64,000 nt of DNA from Hoeflea sp. 108 (GCF_000372965.1 NZ_KB890024.1:3722839-3786838); one strand, 5' to 3'; counted from the first letter of the stretch, positions 34,311 to 43,434 are shown. The notes: generated by a model from the sequence alone, not told the origin. Translations and numbers: made by a program.

Positions 34311-35059
34311 CCCGGGCGCACGCAAGACAGACGTCCACTGCGCCCGAAGTCGCGCAGGACGTTCCATCCCGCGCCGGCGGCAACGCCTCGCGGGCAATCG
34401 CGCTGGCGGATGCCATCAGGCGCTGCCGCTGGATCGCCATCGAACTCGGCGCACAGGACTTCGCGTTCTGCACGGTGGGCTCGGCGGCCGAGAGCGGCCG
34501 CCTGGTGCCATGCTTCGATTCCGATCATCTCGTCGCCTCGGCCTCGACCCGTCTTCTCGACGACGGCATCGGCGAGCAGTTGCTGCGCCAGGTCAGGCAT
34601 TCGACCGCACCGTGCTGGTGGGCCGACGAGGCGGAAGCCGAGGCCTTTGCGGGCCTCGTCTGGACCAACCGCCTGGAGCCTACCGCCGGAGGCGGACGCG
34701 GCATCGCCTTCCCGGTCTACAGCGATTGTGGCCAGGCCGGCCTTTTCGTCTTTGCCGGCGCCCAGCTGGCGCCCAGTTCAGCTGCGCTTCACGACCTGCA
34801 CGGCCGCTGCTTCCAGCTGTTCAATTCGATTGCCGCTCTGGCGCGCGGCCGCGCCGCCGCCATGCCCTCGATGTCGCGCCGCGAGATCGAATGCCTGAAG
34901 CTTACCTCGCGCGGCTACACCAGCGAGGAGATCGCCAAGGAACTGAAGCTGTCGGTCCACACCGCCAACCAGTACCTCACCCAGACGACCCAGAAGCTCA
35001 ACGCCGTCAACCGCATGCATGCGGTTGCCAAGGCACTGCGCCTCGGCCTGATCGACTGA
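34307..35059 (+). CDS. visR: LuxR-family flagellar master regulator VisR
   Basis: Partner of VisN, 250 residues. The C-terminal LuxR helix-turn-helix contains MSRREIECLKLTSRGYTSEE and VHTANQYLTQTTQKLNAVNR. The N-terminal part has a sensor-type domain with CRWIAIELGAQDFAFCTVG. The start is a TTG at 34307-34309 inside the visN stop (TTGA), nine bases after AGGAG at 34293-34297. No ATG or GTG with a ribosome site is available at a suitable place, so translational coupling by a rare start codon is the best reading. A terminator-like hairpin follows at 35092-35119. Confidence 0.87.
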   Translation: MTRAHARQTSTAPEVAQDVPSRAGGNASRAIALADAIRRCRWIAIELGAQDFAFCTVGSAAESGRLVPCFDSDHLVASASTRLLDDGIGEQLLRQVRHSTAPCWWADEAEAEAFAGLVWTNRLEPTAGGGRGIAFPVYSDCGQAGLFVFAGAQLAPSSAALHDLHGRCFQLFNSIAALARGRAAAMPSMSRREIECLKLTSRGYTSEEIAKELKLSVHTANQYLTQTTQKLNAVNRMHAVAKALRLGLID

Positions 35060-35091
35060 TTTCTTCTTTTCTGAAACGTTGACCGTCACGC

Positions 35092-35119
35092 GGCACACGC
35101 CTTCAGGGCGTGCGCCTTT
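35092..35119. terminator. Bidirectional terminator after visR
   Basis: GGC-A-CACGCC pairs with GGCGTG-C-GCC around a TTCAG loop, followed by TTT on the plus strand. It lies in the 72-base gap between the convergent visR gene and the end of the flhB-side operon. Confidence 0.6.
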
Positions 35120-35131
35120 GCGCGTTGCGGC

Positions 35132-35572
35132 TCAGGCCGCCTCCGCCCGCGGCACCGTGCGCCGGATCATCGCCTGCTCGATCGCTGCGGCGAGATATTC
35201 GGTGTTCTTCTCCGGCTCCGCGTCAGGCTTTTCGAACGACACATAGTGAACCTCGACCGAGGCATGGTCGGCCGTCATCGACAGCTGGAAATAGACGACC
35301 GCACCTTCGGGCCGAAGCTCCAGATCGAGCACGATCCTGGGGCTGCCGGTCCAGCAGACATGCGCCTCCCCGCCAAGGCCCATGCGCAGGGCGCCCGGCA
35401 TGAAAAAGAGCTCCGCCGCCGAATCCACCAGGTCGGCGACGCTGGCGAAATGCTCCATGCGAATAAAGGCTATGTAGTCTGCGATATCGACAAGCCTGAG
35501 CTCACGCACCACAGGCTGGATGGCGGTGGCAACAATCATTTCCCGGGACGTAGCATGTGGCTGAAGATTCAT
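35132..35572 (-). CDS. Conserved unknown protein of the flagellar cluster
   Basis: A 146-residue soluble protein with no signal peptide, membrane helix or motif I recognise. It has mixed alpha/beta character with FFMPGALRMGLGGEAHVCW and AVVYFQLSMTADHASVEVHYVSF. A protein of similar size occupies the same place between visR and flhB in Sinorhizobium as I recall (SMc03017), so it is a conserved rhizobial flagellar-cluster gene. Its ATG overlaps the flhB stop (ATGA), so it is co-translated with FlhB and ends the motA-fliM-fliN-fliG-flhB operon. No function is assigned. Confidence 0.8.
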   Translation of the reverse strand: MNLQPHATSREMIVATAIQPVVRELRLVDIADYIAFIRMEHFASVADLVDSAAELFFMPGALRMGLGGEAHVCWTGSPRIVLDLELRPEGAVVYFQLSMTADHASVEVHYVSFEKPDAEPEKNTEYLAAAIEQAMIRRTVPRAEAA

Positions 35573-36648
35573 GGTGTCCTGCGTTGAGCCTTATTTCCAT
35601 AAACGATGCGCACGAGCTCGGCGACCGCCTGGTAGAACTGAGGTGGGATCACACTATCTACTGAAACTTGCTTGTACATGGAGCGGGCGAGCGCCACGTC
35701 TTCGAAGACTGGAATTCCATTTGCCTCGGCGATTTCGCGTATCTTGAGCGCCACCAGATCCTGTCCCTTGGCAAGCACCACAGGGGCGGCATTCTCCTCG
35801 CGCACATAGCGCAGCGCGATGGCGAAGTGGGTCGGGTTGGCAATAACGAGGGTCGCCTGCGGCACTGCCGTTATCATGCGCTGGCGGGCGCGGTCGCGGG
35901 CGATGGAGCGCAGGCGCGACTTGATGATCGGGTCGCCTTCCGCCTGCTTCATCTCGTCCTTGACCTCCTGCTTGGTCATGCGCTGTTCCTGGCGCCAATG
36001 GAACCGCGACCAGACGAAGTCGGCCACCGTGATAGCGCCCATGACGAAGACGATGACAACCAGGATGTCGACCGCGATGCTGCGGATGACACTGGCAAAG
36101 GCGACCGGATTGGTGATCATGCCGGCCAACAGCCGTCGGTGGTCGTTGGACAGCACGAAGATCAGCACAAGCACGACGAGACTGAGCTTGGCCACCGACT
36201 TCAAGAACTCGACCAGGCCCTGCACGCCGAACATGCGGCTCCAGCCCTTGGTCAGAGATATGCGCGACAGCTGCGGCCGGATGCGTTCGCCGACAAACTG
36301 CGGAACGTTCTGCAGGATGGAGGCGGCGAGACCGGCGACGACAAGCATGATCAACAGGCTTGTAACGGCACGGCCGATCTCCATGATCACCGAATGGTAC
36401 AGCTCGATGACGTCACGCTCCGTGCCGAGCGGCCAGGATTCCGGCTTTTCAAGGAAATTGGACAGAAAGACGCCAAGCTCGGCCACCGAGCTGCTGGCAA
36501 AAAACACGGCGTAGACCAGGATAGCCAGGAACGAGGTGAAGATCGCGGCTTCCTTCGAGACGGGCAGTTTGCCCTTCTCGATCGTGTCGCGGATCTTCTT
36601 CTCTGTGGCTTCTTCTGTTTTTGAGTCTTTGTCGTCGTTTTCAGACAT
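35569..36648 (-). CDS. flhB: Flagellar export gate protein FlhB
   Basis: Membrane component of the flagellar type III export gate that switches specificity from rod/hook to filament proteins. The 359-residue protein begins with charged cytoplasmic residues (TEEATEKKIRDTIEKGKLP), then four transmembrane helices between about 35 and 210. The cytoplasmic domain contains the autocleavage motif N271-P-T-H274. Length is normal. It lies between fliG and the unknown gene on the same strand, 21 bases after fliG. The specificity partner FliK is encoded at 59.0 kb in the same cluster. Confidence 0.96.
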   Translation of the reverse strand: MSENDDKDSKTEEATEKKIRDTIEKGKLPVSKEAAIFTSFLAILVYAVFFASSSVAELGVFLSNFLEKPESWPLGTERDVIELYHSVIMEIGRAVTSLLIMLVVAGLAASILQNVPQFVGERIRPQLSRISLTKGWSRMFGVQGLVEFLKSVAKLSLVVLVLIFVLSNDHRRLLAGMITNPVAFASVIRSIAVDILVVIVFVMGAITVADFVWSRFHWRQEQRMTKQEVKDEMKQAEGDPIIKSRLRSIARDRARQRMITAVPQATLVIANPTHFAIALRYVREENAAPVVLAKGQDLVALKIREIAEANGIPVFEDVALARSMYKQVSVDSVIPPQFYQAVAELVRIVYGNKAQRRTP

Positions 36649-36669
36649 GGCTCAACGACGCTCGCCCGG

Positions 36670-37680
36670 TCAGGCCGCGTTCTGCGCCTGCGGCAGTTCG
36701 AGCAGTCCCTCGTTCGACATGCGAAGCGCGGTCGAGGCAATGGACTTGCGTGCGTTCAGGATATCGGCTGGCAGCACACCCTCCGACCCCTGGCTCAGCT
36801 CGGATTCGATCAGGCGCCGGGTACGCGCGCCGATCGACGACAGCACGGCTTCGGCCACCGTCAGCTGCGTACCGCGCAGCGCCAGCGTGATGAGCTCGCT
36901 CGACAATCCGTCGAACAGCGACACGCGCGCCTTCTGCGTCATCATCGGGATGTCGTCGAACGAGAACAGGCGAGCGCGGATCGCGTCGAGGTCGTTCATG
37001 CCGACTTCCTGCAGATCGGTCATCACCTCTTCGAGCTGCGATTTGTCGAGCTCGTTGAGCAGGCTGGCAACGCGCGTCTGGCCGGCAGAATTGTCCTTCT
37101 GCGCGCCTCCCGAAAGCACGTTGGTGCGAATCTGGCTCTCGACCATCCTGACCGCCGCTTCCGGAACGGTCGCCATTTCCATCATGCGCTTGATGATCTC
37201 GCTGCGCATCGGCTTGTCCATCGTCAGCACGACGCTGGCGGCATAGCTCGGCGCGAGATTGGCGAGGATCATCGCCGAGGTCTGCGGGTGCTCGTTGACG
37301 AGGAAGGCCGACACCTGCGCTGCCTCCAGCTTCTCAAGCTGCGGCCAGACGGGTGGCGAATTGTCTTTCTTCACCACGGGCTCGCCCCGGCCCATCAGCG
37401 CATTCATCTCTTCTTCGGACAGCGATTCGTTGAGGATCGTGTCCATCTTGTCGGCCGAATCGAGCAGGCCGGCACCCTCGGTGAACTCGGCCTCGAATTC
37501 GGCGACGATCCTTTCGAGATCGGCCTGCGGGATGGTGCGCAAAAGCCGTGCGCCCTCGATCAGCGCCTTCAGCTCCTCCTGCTTGAAGAACTTGAGCAGA
37601 CGGCTGGCAGAAGGCTTGCCCATCGCCACCAATATGGCCGCGGCCTTCTGCGGCCGCGTCAGCGTCGACAGCGGGCTCAT
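36670..37680 (-). CDS. fliG: Flagellar motor switch protein FliG
   Basis: Rotor protein that binds the MS ring and contacts the MotA stator. The 336-residue protein has the three FliG domains. The N-terminal part starts TRPQKAAAILVAMGKPSASRLL. The middle domain holds the EHPQ motif in NEHPQTSAMILANL. The C-terminal domain contains the torque helix with DLDAIRARLFSFDDI. Length is normal. It sits in the minus-strand switch operon between fliN and flhB. Charge residues for MotA contact appear kept in LLNELDKSQLEEV and around it, but I did not map them one by one. Confidence 0.95.
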   Translation of the reverse strand: MSPLSTLTRPQKAAAILVAMGKPSASRLLKFFKQEELKALIEGARLLRTIPQADLERIVAEFEAEFTEGAGLLDSADKMDTILNESLSEEEMNALMGRGEPVVKKDNSPPVWPQLEKLEAAQVSAFLVNEHPQTSAMILANLAPSYAASVVLTMDKPMRSEIIKRMMEMATVPEAAVRMVESQIRTNVLSGGAQKDNSAGQTRVASLLNELDKSQLEEVMTDLQEVGMNDLDAIRARLFSFDDIPMMTQKARVSLFDGLSSELITLALRGTQLTVAEAVLSSIGARTRRLIESELSQGSEGVLPADILNARKSIASTALRMSNEGLLELPQAQNAA

Positions 37681-37724
37681 GCGGAAGCCTTTCGGGTAGG
37701 ATGGGAAAGCACTTTCACGAAACC

Positions 37725-38123
37725 TCAGGCACTCTTGGTCGCGGCAACGATCTCGGTGAGTCGGATGCCGAAGCGGGACGGATCGCTTTCTAGCACGGTT
37801 ATTTCCCCGCGCGCGATACGGCGACCGTTGACCACAACATCGACAGGTTCGCCAATACGGCGGTCAAGCGCGACCGTCGAACCCTTCTGCAGGGTCATCA
37901 GGTCCGACACCGGCATCTCGGTGCTGCCGAGCACGATCTGCACTTCGACCGGGATGTCGAGGATGACATTGTTGCCGGCAGGAGCGCCGCGGCCCGGACC
38001 GGGACGCTTCTCTTCCTCGCTCAGCACGCCGCGCAGCTCTTCGATGGCGCGGTTGAGCTGATCGTCGTCTTCGGTCACGACTTCCGGCTTGTCGATCTCG
38101 GGCTTTGCCTGCGCCTTGGTCAT
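37725..38123 (-). CDS. fliN: Flagellar motor switch protein FliN
   Basis: C-ring subunit that assembles with FliM and FliG to set rotation or speed. The 132-residue protein has an acidic, variable N-terminus with EVVTEDDDQLNRAIEEL. The SpoA-like core follows: ILDIPVEVQIVLGSTEMPVS, IGEPVDVVVNGRRIARGEI and FGIRLTEIV. The ATG at 38123 is eight codons before any motif and has AACTGGAGAAG upstream. The gene follows fliM by 54 bases, a gap that holds a small hairpin at 38155-38174. Confidence 0.94.
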   Translation of the reverse strand: MTKAQAKPEIDKPEVVTEDDDQLNRAIEELRGVLSEEEKRPGPGRGAPAGNNVILDIPVEVQIVLGSTEMPVSDLMTLQKGSTVALDRRIGEPVDVVVNGRRIARGEITVLESDPSRFGIRLTEIVAATKSA

Positions 38124-38154
38124 CGGTCTTCTCCAGTTCTATCGGTCGCGCTGT

Positions 38155-38174
38155 CGGCCGCTGCGTAGCGGCCG
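38155..38174 (-). promoter_or_regulatory. Small hairpin between fliM and fliN
   Basis: CGGCCGCT-GCGT-AGCGGCCG is a perfect eight-base stem in the 54-base gap just after the fliM stop. No T run follows on the transcript. It may tune the fliM/fliN ratio or protect the fliM message. Confidence 0.45.
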
Positions 38175-38177
38175 TGA

Positions 38178-39110
38178 TCAGCCTGCGACGATCCCTTCAA
38201 TGGTTTCTTCCGTCGAATCGAACGGACGCTTGATGCGGACGGTGTAGTTCTGCCCGAGCTTGCCGAACTCGCAGGCGAACAGCGTCTTGCCGCGCGCCGC
38301 GATGACGGCGTTGGATTGGGTGTTTTCCGGCAGTTCGATGACCTGGCCGACCTCGAGCCCGGTCAGTTCGCCGAGCGTCATGCGACCGAGCGGCATCGAG
38401 GCCTCGAGACGGACGGCCGAGCGCATCAGCTCATCGGAGAAGCGCGACCGCCATTCGGTGGTCGGCATCGCCGCTTCCTTTTCGGCCTTGCCGCGCTTGT
38501 CCTCGATCAGCACGCGCTGCGGAAGCGTCAAGGTCAGCGTGCCGCGCGACACTGCGGTCGCCACCGACAGCGTGATGCGTGCCGAGGGCCCGTCACGGAA
38601 CACGTGCTTCTTCATGGTCGTGCCGCTCATCGGCTCGGCCACCGGCAACTTCACGCCGACGCCGCCGTCCGGGCCCTGCGCGTTCATCGCCTTGGCGACA
38701 TCCTGGAACACCAGGTTCACCACGCCCATCTCGATGGCCGAGAGCTCGCGGTCGATCGGCGCCACTTCGCGGCTGGGTTCGCCGCCGAAAAGGAGGTGGA
38801 CCAGGATCGCAATCGCCTGAGGGTCGAGCGTCATCACCAGGCCATCGGGCGAGCTCTGCGTCAGCGCCACGGCCATGGCCTGGTTGTTCTTGCCGGCCTT
38901 GGCATCGGCCATGCGGCCGAGCTTGACCTCGACCACCTCGACGAAGACCTGCTCGGGCAACACGTCGGTCAGGTATTTTGCAATCAGCGGCGCCGAGCGC
39001 TCCGCCAGGCGGCGGGCGGCGGAATGCACCTTGGCAGGCTCGCCCGTATCGCCGAGCATGCGCTCGATGACGACGTCGCGCGGTTCCGCCGGGCTTGCGG
39101 TGGTGTTCAT
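38178..39110 (-). CDS. fliM: Flagellar motor switch protein FliM
   Basis: C-ring subunit that receives the CheY signal. The 310-residue protein has a FliM middle domain with MTLDPQAIAILVHLLFGGEP and a C-terminal SpoA-like domain with VRLEASMPLGRMTLGELTGLEVGQVIELP, cited here by its ends VRLEASMP and GQVIELP. The N-terminal CheY-binding EIDAL-type motif of enterics is not evident. That is expected for rhizobia, where CheY action and motor control differ. The gene starts 36 bases after the motA stop in the same operon. Confidence 0.92.
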   Translation of the reverse strand: MNTTASPAEPRDVVIERMLGDTGEPAKVHSAARRLAERSAPLIAKYLTDVLPEQVFVEVVEVKLGRMADAKAGKNNQAMAVALTQSSPDGLVMTLDPQAIAILVHLLFGGEPSREVAPIDRELSAIEMGVVNLVFQDVAKAMNAQGPDGGVGVKLPVAEPMSGTTMKKHVFRDGPSARITLSVATAVSRGTLTLTLPQRVLIEDKRGKAEKEAAMPTTEWRSRFSDELMRSAVRLEASMPLGRMTLGELTGLEVGQVIELPENTQSNAVIAARGKTLFACEFGKLGQNYTVRIKRPFDSTEETIEGIVAG

Positions 39111-39146
39111 GATTGCAGTTGCCCTTTGTCAGCGTCCCGCATGGGA

Positions 39147-40022
39147 TCAGGCCGCCTTCTTCTCGATAATGCCGGTATTCAAGGTGCTCTGTTCGACCGC
39201 GTCAATGGACGGACGGTCGTAGGAGGAAATCGTCTTGCGGCCGAACTCGATCGCCACCTGCGGCAGCGAGCCATTCATGTAGGCAATCAGGGTCTGCTTG
39301 ACGATGATGTAGAGGCGGTTGTTCTTCTCGCGCACCGTCTTCACCTTGGTGGCGATCGGACCGACCACGGCATAGGAAAGGAAGATGCCGAGGAAGGTGC
39401 CGACGAGCGCAGCGCCGATCAGGCCGCCGAGGATTTCCGGCGACTGGTCGAGCGCGCCCATCGCCTTGACCACGCCGAGCACGGCGGCGACGATGCCGAG
39501 TGCGGGCAGGCCGTCACCAACGGCGGTCAGCGCGTGATAGGGCTTCAGCTTGTCGGCGCGGATGGTCTGGATTTCTTCGTCCATCAGCGCCTCGACCTCG
39601 TGCGAGCGGGCGTTGCCGATGATGATGATGCGGCAGTAGTCGCAGATGAAATGCGTCAGGTCGTAGTTCTTCAGCACTGTCGGGAAGGCCTGGAAGATCA
39701 CCGAGTCGTCGGGGTTGTCGATATGCGCTTCGACCTCCGTGCGCGTCTTGGTGCGCAGCTCGCGCATCAGGGAGTGCAGCACGCCCAGCGTCTCAAGGTA
39801 GTTCTGCTCTTTCGGCACCGCCTGCTTGAAGGCCTCCATGATGCCCCTGCCGGTATCCTTGACCGCCGACATCGGGTTGGCGACCAGGAAGGTACCGAGT
39901 GCTGCACCGCCGATGATGACGAGTTCCCAAGGCTGGATAAGGACCTCGAGATGGCCGCCCATCGCCATGAAACCGCCGAGCACACAGCCCAGCGTCACGA
40001 CGAGTCCGATAAGAATGCCCAC
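39147..40022 (-). CDS. motA: Flagellar stator protein MotA
   Basis: Proton-channel stator subunit with MotB. The 291-residue protein starts at a GTG (40020-40022) following GGAAGGA by seven bases. The encoded GILIGLVVTLGCVLGGFMAMGG fits the start of rhizobial MotA, so I chose this over an in-frame ATG 33 bases upstream. Four transmembrane helices are visible. The large cytoplasmic loop between helices 2 and 3 contains the residues that face FliG. VGDGLPALGIVAAVLGVVKAM and GALIGAALVGTFLGIFLSY mark helices 3 and 4. It leads the minus-strand switch operon and diverges from the DUF1217 gene. Confidence 0.93.
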   Translation of the reverse strand: MGILIGLVVTLGCVLGGFMAMGGHLEVLIQPWELVIIGGAALGTFLVANPMSAVKDTGRGIMEAFKQAVPKEQNYLETLGVLHSLMRELRTKTRTEVEAHIDNPDDSVIFQAFPTVLKNYDLTHFICDYCRIIIIGNARSHEVEALMDEEIQTIRADKLKPYHALTAVGDGLPALGIVAAVLGVVKAMGALDQSPEILGGLIGAALVGTFLGIFLSYAVVGPIATKVKTVREKNNRLYIIVKQTLIAYMNGSLPQVAIEFGRKTISSYDRPSIDAVEQSTLNTGIIEKKAA

Positions 40023-40173
40023 GGCAGGTCCTTCCGCATTGAAAGCAATATGCACTCAGAGATAGCGGCCGTGCCTTGTGTGAGGCTTGAAGCCTTGTCG
40101 CGAAATGATTCAGCCTCGCGCAAGCATTTGCGCATAGCCTGTCCCGACTATCCTGCGACGGAAGGGCCTTGCC

Positions 40174-41295
40174 GTGCTCAATACTTACACAAGCTACATG
40201 CTGATCGCGAAGAACATCGGCAAGGCAATCGACCGTGTCGAAAACCAGCCGACGGTCGAGCGCGAGACCGAGTATTACCTCAAGAACATCGTCAAGGTGA
40301 AAAGCGTCGACGAGCTCCTGAAGGACGATCGGCTTTTCAGATATGCGATGAAGGCCCACGGCCTCGAGGACATGGCCTACGCCAAGGCCTTCATGAAGAA
40401 GGTGTTGAATGAAGGCATCGCCAAACCGGGCGCCTTCGCCAACAAGCTGACCGACAAGCGCTACGCCGAATTCGTCAAGAGCTTCAACTTCGCCGAACTC
40501 GGCGCCAACGCCACCACCTACAACCAGACCCAGAAGGGTGCGGTCGACAAATACCTCGCAGCCGTCAAGCTGGGCGGTGGCGATCCGACCTCCGATGCGA
40601 CCAAGGCCGAGGTCAAGTACTACCTCGACAACATCGTCAAGGTGAAGTCTTCAAAGGATCTGCTCGCCGACGACCGCCTCTACACCTTCGCCATGAAGGC
40701 CTTCGGTCTCAGCTCCTCCATCCCCAACAAGGAGATGATGGCCAAGGTTCTGGATGGCGGCGTCCGCGATCCCAAGAGCTACGCCAACCAGATGGTCGAC
40801 AAGCGCTTCGCAGCGTTTGCCTCGACATATAATTTCGAGGCCCTTGGCGCCGATACCACCACCATCAACGCCTCGCAGAAACCCGCGACCGAGAAGTTCT
40901 TCCGGCAGAAGCTCGAGGAAGACGCCGGCAAGGACAATGAAGGCGTCCGCCTGGCCCTCTATTTCCAGCGCAAGGCGCCAGGCATCAAGAATTTCTACGA
41001 AGTGCTCGCCGATCCGGCGATGGGCAAGGTGATGCGCACCGCGCTGGGCCTGCCCGCATCCTTCGCCAATGCCGACATCGACCGGCAGGTCAAGTTTTTC
41101 GAACAGAAGATGAAGGTCAGCGATCTCTCCGATCCCAAGAAGCTCGACCAGTTCCTGAAGCGCTTCACCAGTCTTTGGGAACTCGAGAACCCGAGTTCGC
41201 CCACTGCGCAATCGACCGGCATCCTTTTCGGGATGCCCAACACATACGGGGTCTCGACCGACCTCCTCTTTGCCATGCAGAAGCTGAGGTTCTGA
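40174..41295 (+). CDS. DUF1217-family flagellar-cluster protein with three internal repeats
   Basis: Unknown function. The 373-residue protein is built from three repeats of about 100-115 residues. Repeats 1 (29-126) and 2 (144-242) share NIVKVKS, LL-x-DDRL and a K/VDKR box with FNF/YNF-x-ALG after it. Repeat 3 (257-331) is weaker, with VLADPAMGKVMRTALGLP. There is no signal peptide or membrane helix. The GTG start at 40174 follows GGAAGGG. A protein of this family lies between motA and flgF in Sinorhizobium as I recall (SMc03023). Position before flgF suggests a rod, hook or export-related role, possibly an exported structural or chaperone-like factor; this is a guess. Confidence 0.82.
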   Translation: MLNTYTSYMLIAKNIGKAIDRVENQPTVERETEYYLKNIVKVKSVDELLKDDRLFRYAMKAHGLEDMAYAKAFMKKVLNEGIAKPGAFANKLTDKRYAEFVKSFNFAELGANATTYNQTQKGAVDKYLAAVKLGGGDPTSDATKAEVKYYLDNIVKVKSSKDLLADDRLYTFAMKAFGLSSSIPNKEMMAKVLDGGVRDPKSYANQMVDKRFAAFASTYNFEALGADTTTINASQKPATEKFFRQKLEEDAGKDNEGVRLALYFQRKAPGIKNFYEVLADPAMGKVMRTALGLPASFANADIDRQVKFFEQKMKVSDLSDPKKLDQFLKRFTSLWELENPSSPTAQSTGILFGMPNTYGVSTDLLFAMQKLRF

Positions 41296-41302
41296 ACCGA
41301 TC

Positions 41303-42025
41303 ATGCAGAACGGTCTCTATGTCGCGCTATCGGCGCAGGTGGCGCTGGAAAAGCGTCTGAACACCATTGCCGACAACGTCGCCAACGCCTCCACCGTCGG
41401 CTTCCGCGCCACTGGAGTGAAGTTCGAGGATGTCGTCTCCGGCCTCGGCTCCAAGTCGGTGTCGTTCACCTCGCCCGGCAACACCTATTTGTCGACCGAA
41501 CACGGCGCGATGACCCAGACGGGCAACCCGTTCGACTTCGCCATCAGAGGCCAGGCCTGGTTCGGCATCGACACGCCGGCTGGAATCGTCATGACCCGCG
41601 ACGGCCGGTTTTCGATGACGACGGAAGGCCAGCTCATCACCCATGAAGGCCACCCGGTGCTCGACGCCGGCGGCTCCCCGATCCAGCTCGACCCGCGTGC
41701 CGGTCCGCCGCAGGCGGGCGCCGACGGTACGCTGCGCCAGGACGGCCGCCTGGTTGGTGCCATCGGCCTCTACGAATTCAACCCGGGTCCGGATTTCATC
41801 CGCTACGGCAATTCCGGCGTCGTCGCGCCGACCACGCCGGAACCGGTCGTGGACCGTATGGAAGCCGGCATGGTGCAGGGCTTCGTCGAGGAGTCCAACG
41901 TCAATCCGGTCAAGGAAATGACCAAGCTCATCATGGTGCAGCGCGCCTTCGAGAACACCGCCGCCCTGATGCGCCAGACGGAAAGCTCCTTCTCCGACGC
42001 AATCAAGACGCTCGGCTCGAAATAG
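41303..42025 (+). CDS. flgF: Flagellar basal-body rod protein FlgF
   Basis: Proximal rod component exported through the flagellar type III gate. The 240-residue protein has the rod/hook N-terminal heptad helix with RLNTIADNVANASTVGFRA and the C-terminal helix with VQRAFENTAALMRQTESSF, the coiled-coil ends shared by axial proteins. Its central region includes QTGNPFDFAIRGQAWFGID, typical of FlgF/FlgG. It lies seven bases after the DUF1217 gene and eight before fliI, so it is co-transcribed with both. Confidence 0.92.
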   Translation: MQNGLYVALSAQVALEKRLNTIADNVANASTVGFRATGVKFEDVVSGLGSKSVSFTSPGNTYLSTEHGAMTQTGNPFDFAIRGQAWFGIDTPAGIVMTRDGRFSMTTEGQLITHEGHPVLDAGGSPIQLDPRAGPPQAGADGTLRQDGRLVGAIGLYEFNPGPDFIRYGNSGVVAPTTPEPVVDRMEAGMVQGFVEESNVNPVKEMTKLIMVQRAFENTAALMRQTESSFSDAIKTLGSK

Positions 42026-42033
42026 GCCGTTAA

Positions 42034-43434
42034 GTGAGCACCACCCCGCACGCCATCCGTACGGAAGCAGAGACAATGCACGACGACCGGCTGGAGGCGC
42101 TCGAGCGCATCCAGCGCCGTTTTGCCGACGACCGCACACTGGTGCGGCGCGGCGGCCGCGTAACCGAAATCGCCCCGACCCACTACAAGGTCGGCGGCCT
42201 GTCAGCCATTGCCCGCCTCGGCGACATCGTCGAGCATCGCGGCCATGGCCGCAGCCGCCGTGGCGAGATCGTGCAGATCGGTCGCGACGAAGTGCTCGTC
42301 GCCCCTTATGAAAGCAGCGGCGAGGTTGGCGTCGGCGACCCCATCTTCACCCGTGGCCCGATCGTCATCACCCCTCACCCGAGCTGGCGCGGCCGTGCCA
42401 TCGACGCCATGGCTCGGCCCATCGACAACGGGCCGCCCCTCATCCGCGCCTCCATCACCCAGACGTCCGAGGCCGCGCCGCCGGCAGCGCTGGCGCGCCA
42501 GCGCGTCGAAACCGGCTTCATGACCGGCGTGCGCGTCATCGACATCTTCACCCCGCTCTGCTTCGGCCAGCGCATGGGTGTCTTCGCCGGCTCGGGCGTC
42601 GGCAAATCGACGATGCTTGCCATGCTTGCCGGCGCCGATGCCTTCGACACGGTCGTCGTCGCGCTTATCGGCGAACGTGGCCGCGAGGTGCGCGAATTCC
42701 TTGAAGACACGATCGGTGCGGCCAGCATGGCCAAGACGGTCGCCGTCGTCGCCACGTCGGACGAAAGCGCCATGATGCGCCGGCGCGCGCCCGACACGGC
42801 AATGCGCGTCGCCGAGCATTTCCGCGACCAGGGCGACCGTGTGCTGCTCGTGCTCGATTCCATCACCCGCTTCGCTCATGCCCTGCGCGAGGTGGCGATC
42901 GGCGCCGGCGAACCGCCGGTGGCGCGGGGCTATCCGGCGTCCGTCTTCACCGAACTGCCGAAACTGCTCGAACGCGCCGGCCCCGGCATGGAAGGCAAGG
43001 GATCGATCACCGCCATCATCTCGGTGCTTGTCGATGGCGACGACCACAACGATCCCGTCGCCGACTCCGTGCGCGGTATCCTCGACGGCCACGTCGTGCT
43101 CGACCGCTCCATCGCCGAGCAGGGCCGCTATCCGCCGGTCAATCCGCTGTCGTCGATCTCGCGTCTCGCTTCAAAAGCCTGGAGCCCCGACCAGCGACTT
43201 CTGGTCAGCAAGCTCAAGGCCATGATTTCGCGCTTCGAGGACACCCGCGACATCCGCCTGCTCGGCGCCTACCAGCCAGGCGCCGACCCCGAACTAGACC
43301 TCGCCGTGCGACAGGTGCCGGTGATCTATGAAGCCTTGGCCCAGTCGCCCGCCGACGGCCCTTCGCACGATCCCTTCTCCGATCTCGCCAGCCATCTGAG
43401 AGCCAAGGAAAGACCCAATGTTCAGGCGGAGTGA
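42034..43434 (+). CDS. fliI: Flagellar export ATPase FliI
   Basis: ATPase that unfolds and feeds substrates into the export gate, acting with FliH. The 466-residue protein has Walker A GSGVGKST at about residues 186-193, the family GERGREVREFL segment, Walker B RVLLVLDSITR and the C-terminal RQVPVIYEAL. Length is normal. The frame opens at a GTG (42034) nine bases after the flgF stop; an ATG at 42076 preceded by GGAAGCAGAG is an equally good alternative. The stop overlaps the start of the next gene by 17 bases, which couples them. Confidence 0.94.
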   Translation: MSTTPHAIRTEAETMHDDRLEALERIQRRFADDRTLVRRGGRVTEIAPTHYKVGGLSAIARLGDIVEHRGHGRSRRGEIVQIGRDEVLVAPYESSGEVGVGDPIFTRGPIVITPHPSWRGRAIDAMARPIDNGPPLIRASITQTSEAAPPAALARQRVETGFMTGVRVIDIFTPLCFGQRMGVFAGSGVGKSTMLAMLAGADAFDTVVVALIGERGREVREFLEDTIGAASMAKTVAVVATSDESAMMRRRAPDTAMRVAEHFRDQGDRVLLVLDSITRFAHALREVAIGAGEPPVARGYPASVFTELPKLLERAGPGMEGKGSITAIISVLVDGDDHNDPVADSVRGILDGHVVLDRSIAEQGRYPPVNPLSSISRLASKAWSPDQRLLVSKLKAMISRFEDTRDIRLLGAYQPGADPELDLAVRQVPVIYEALAQSPADGPSHDPFSDLASHLRAKERPNVQAE

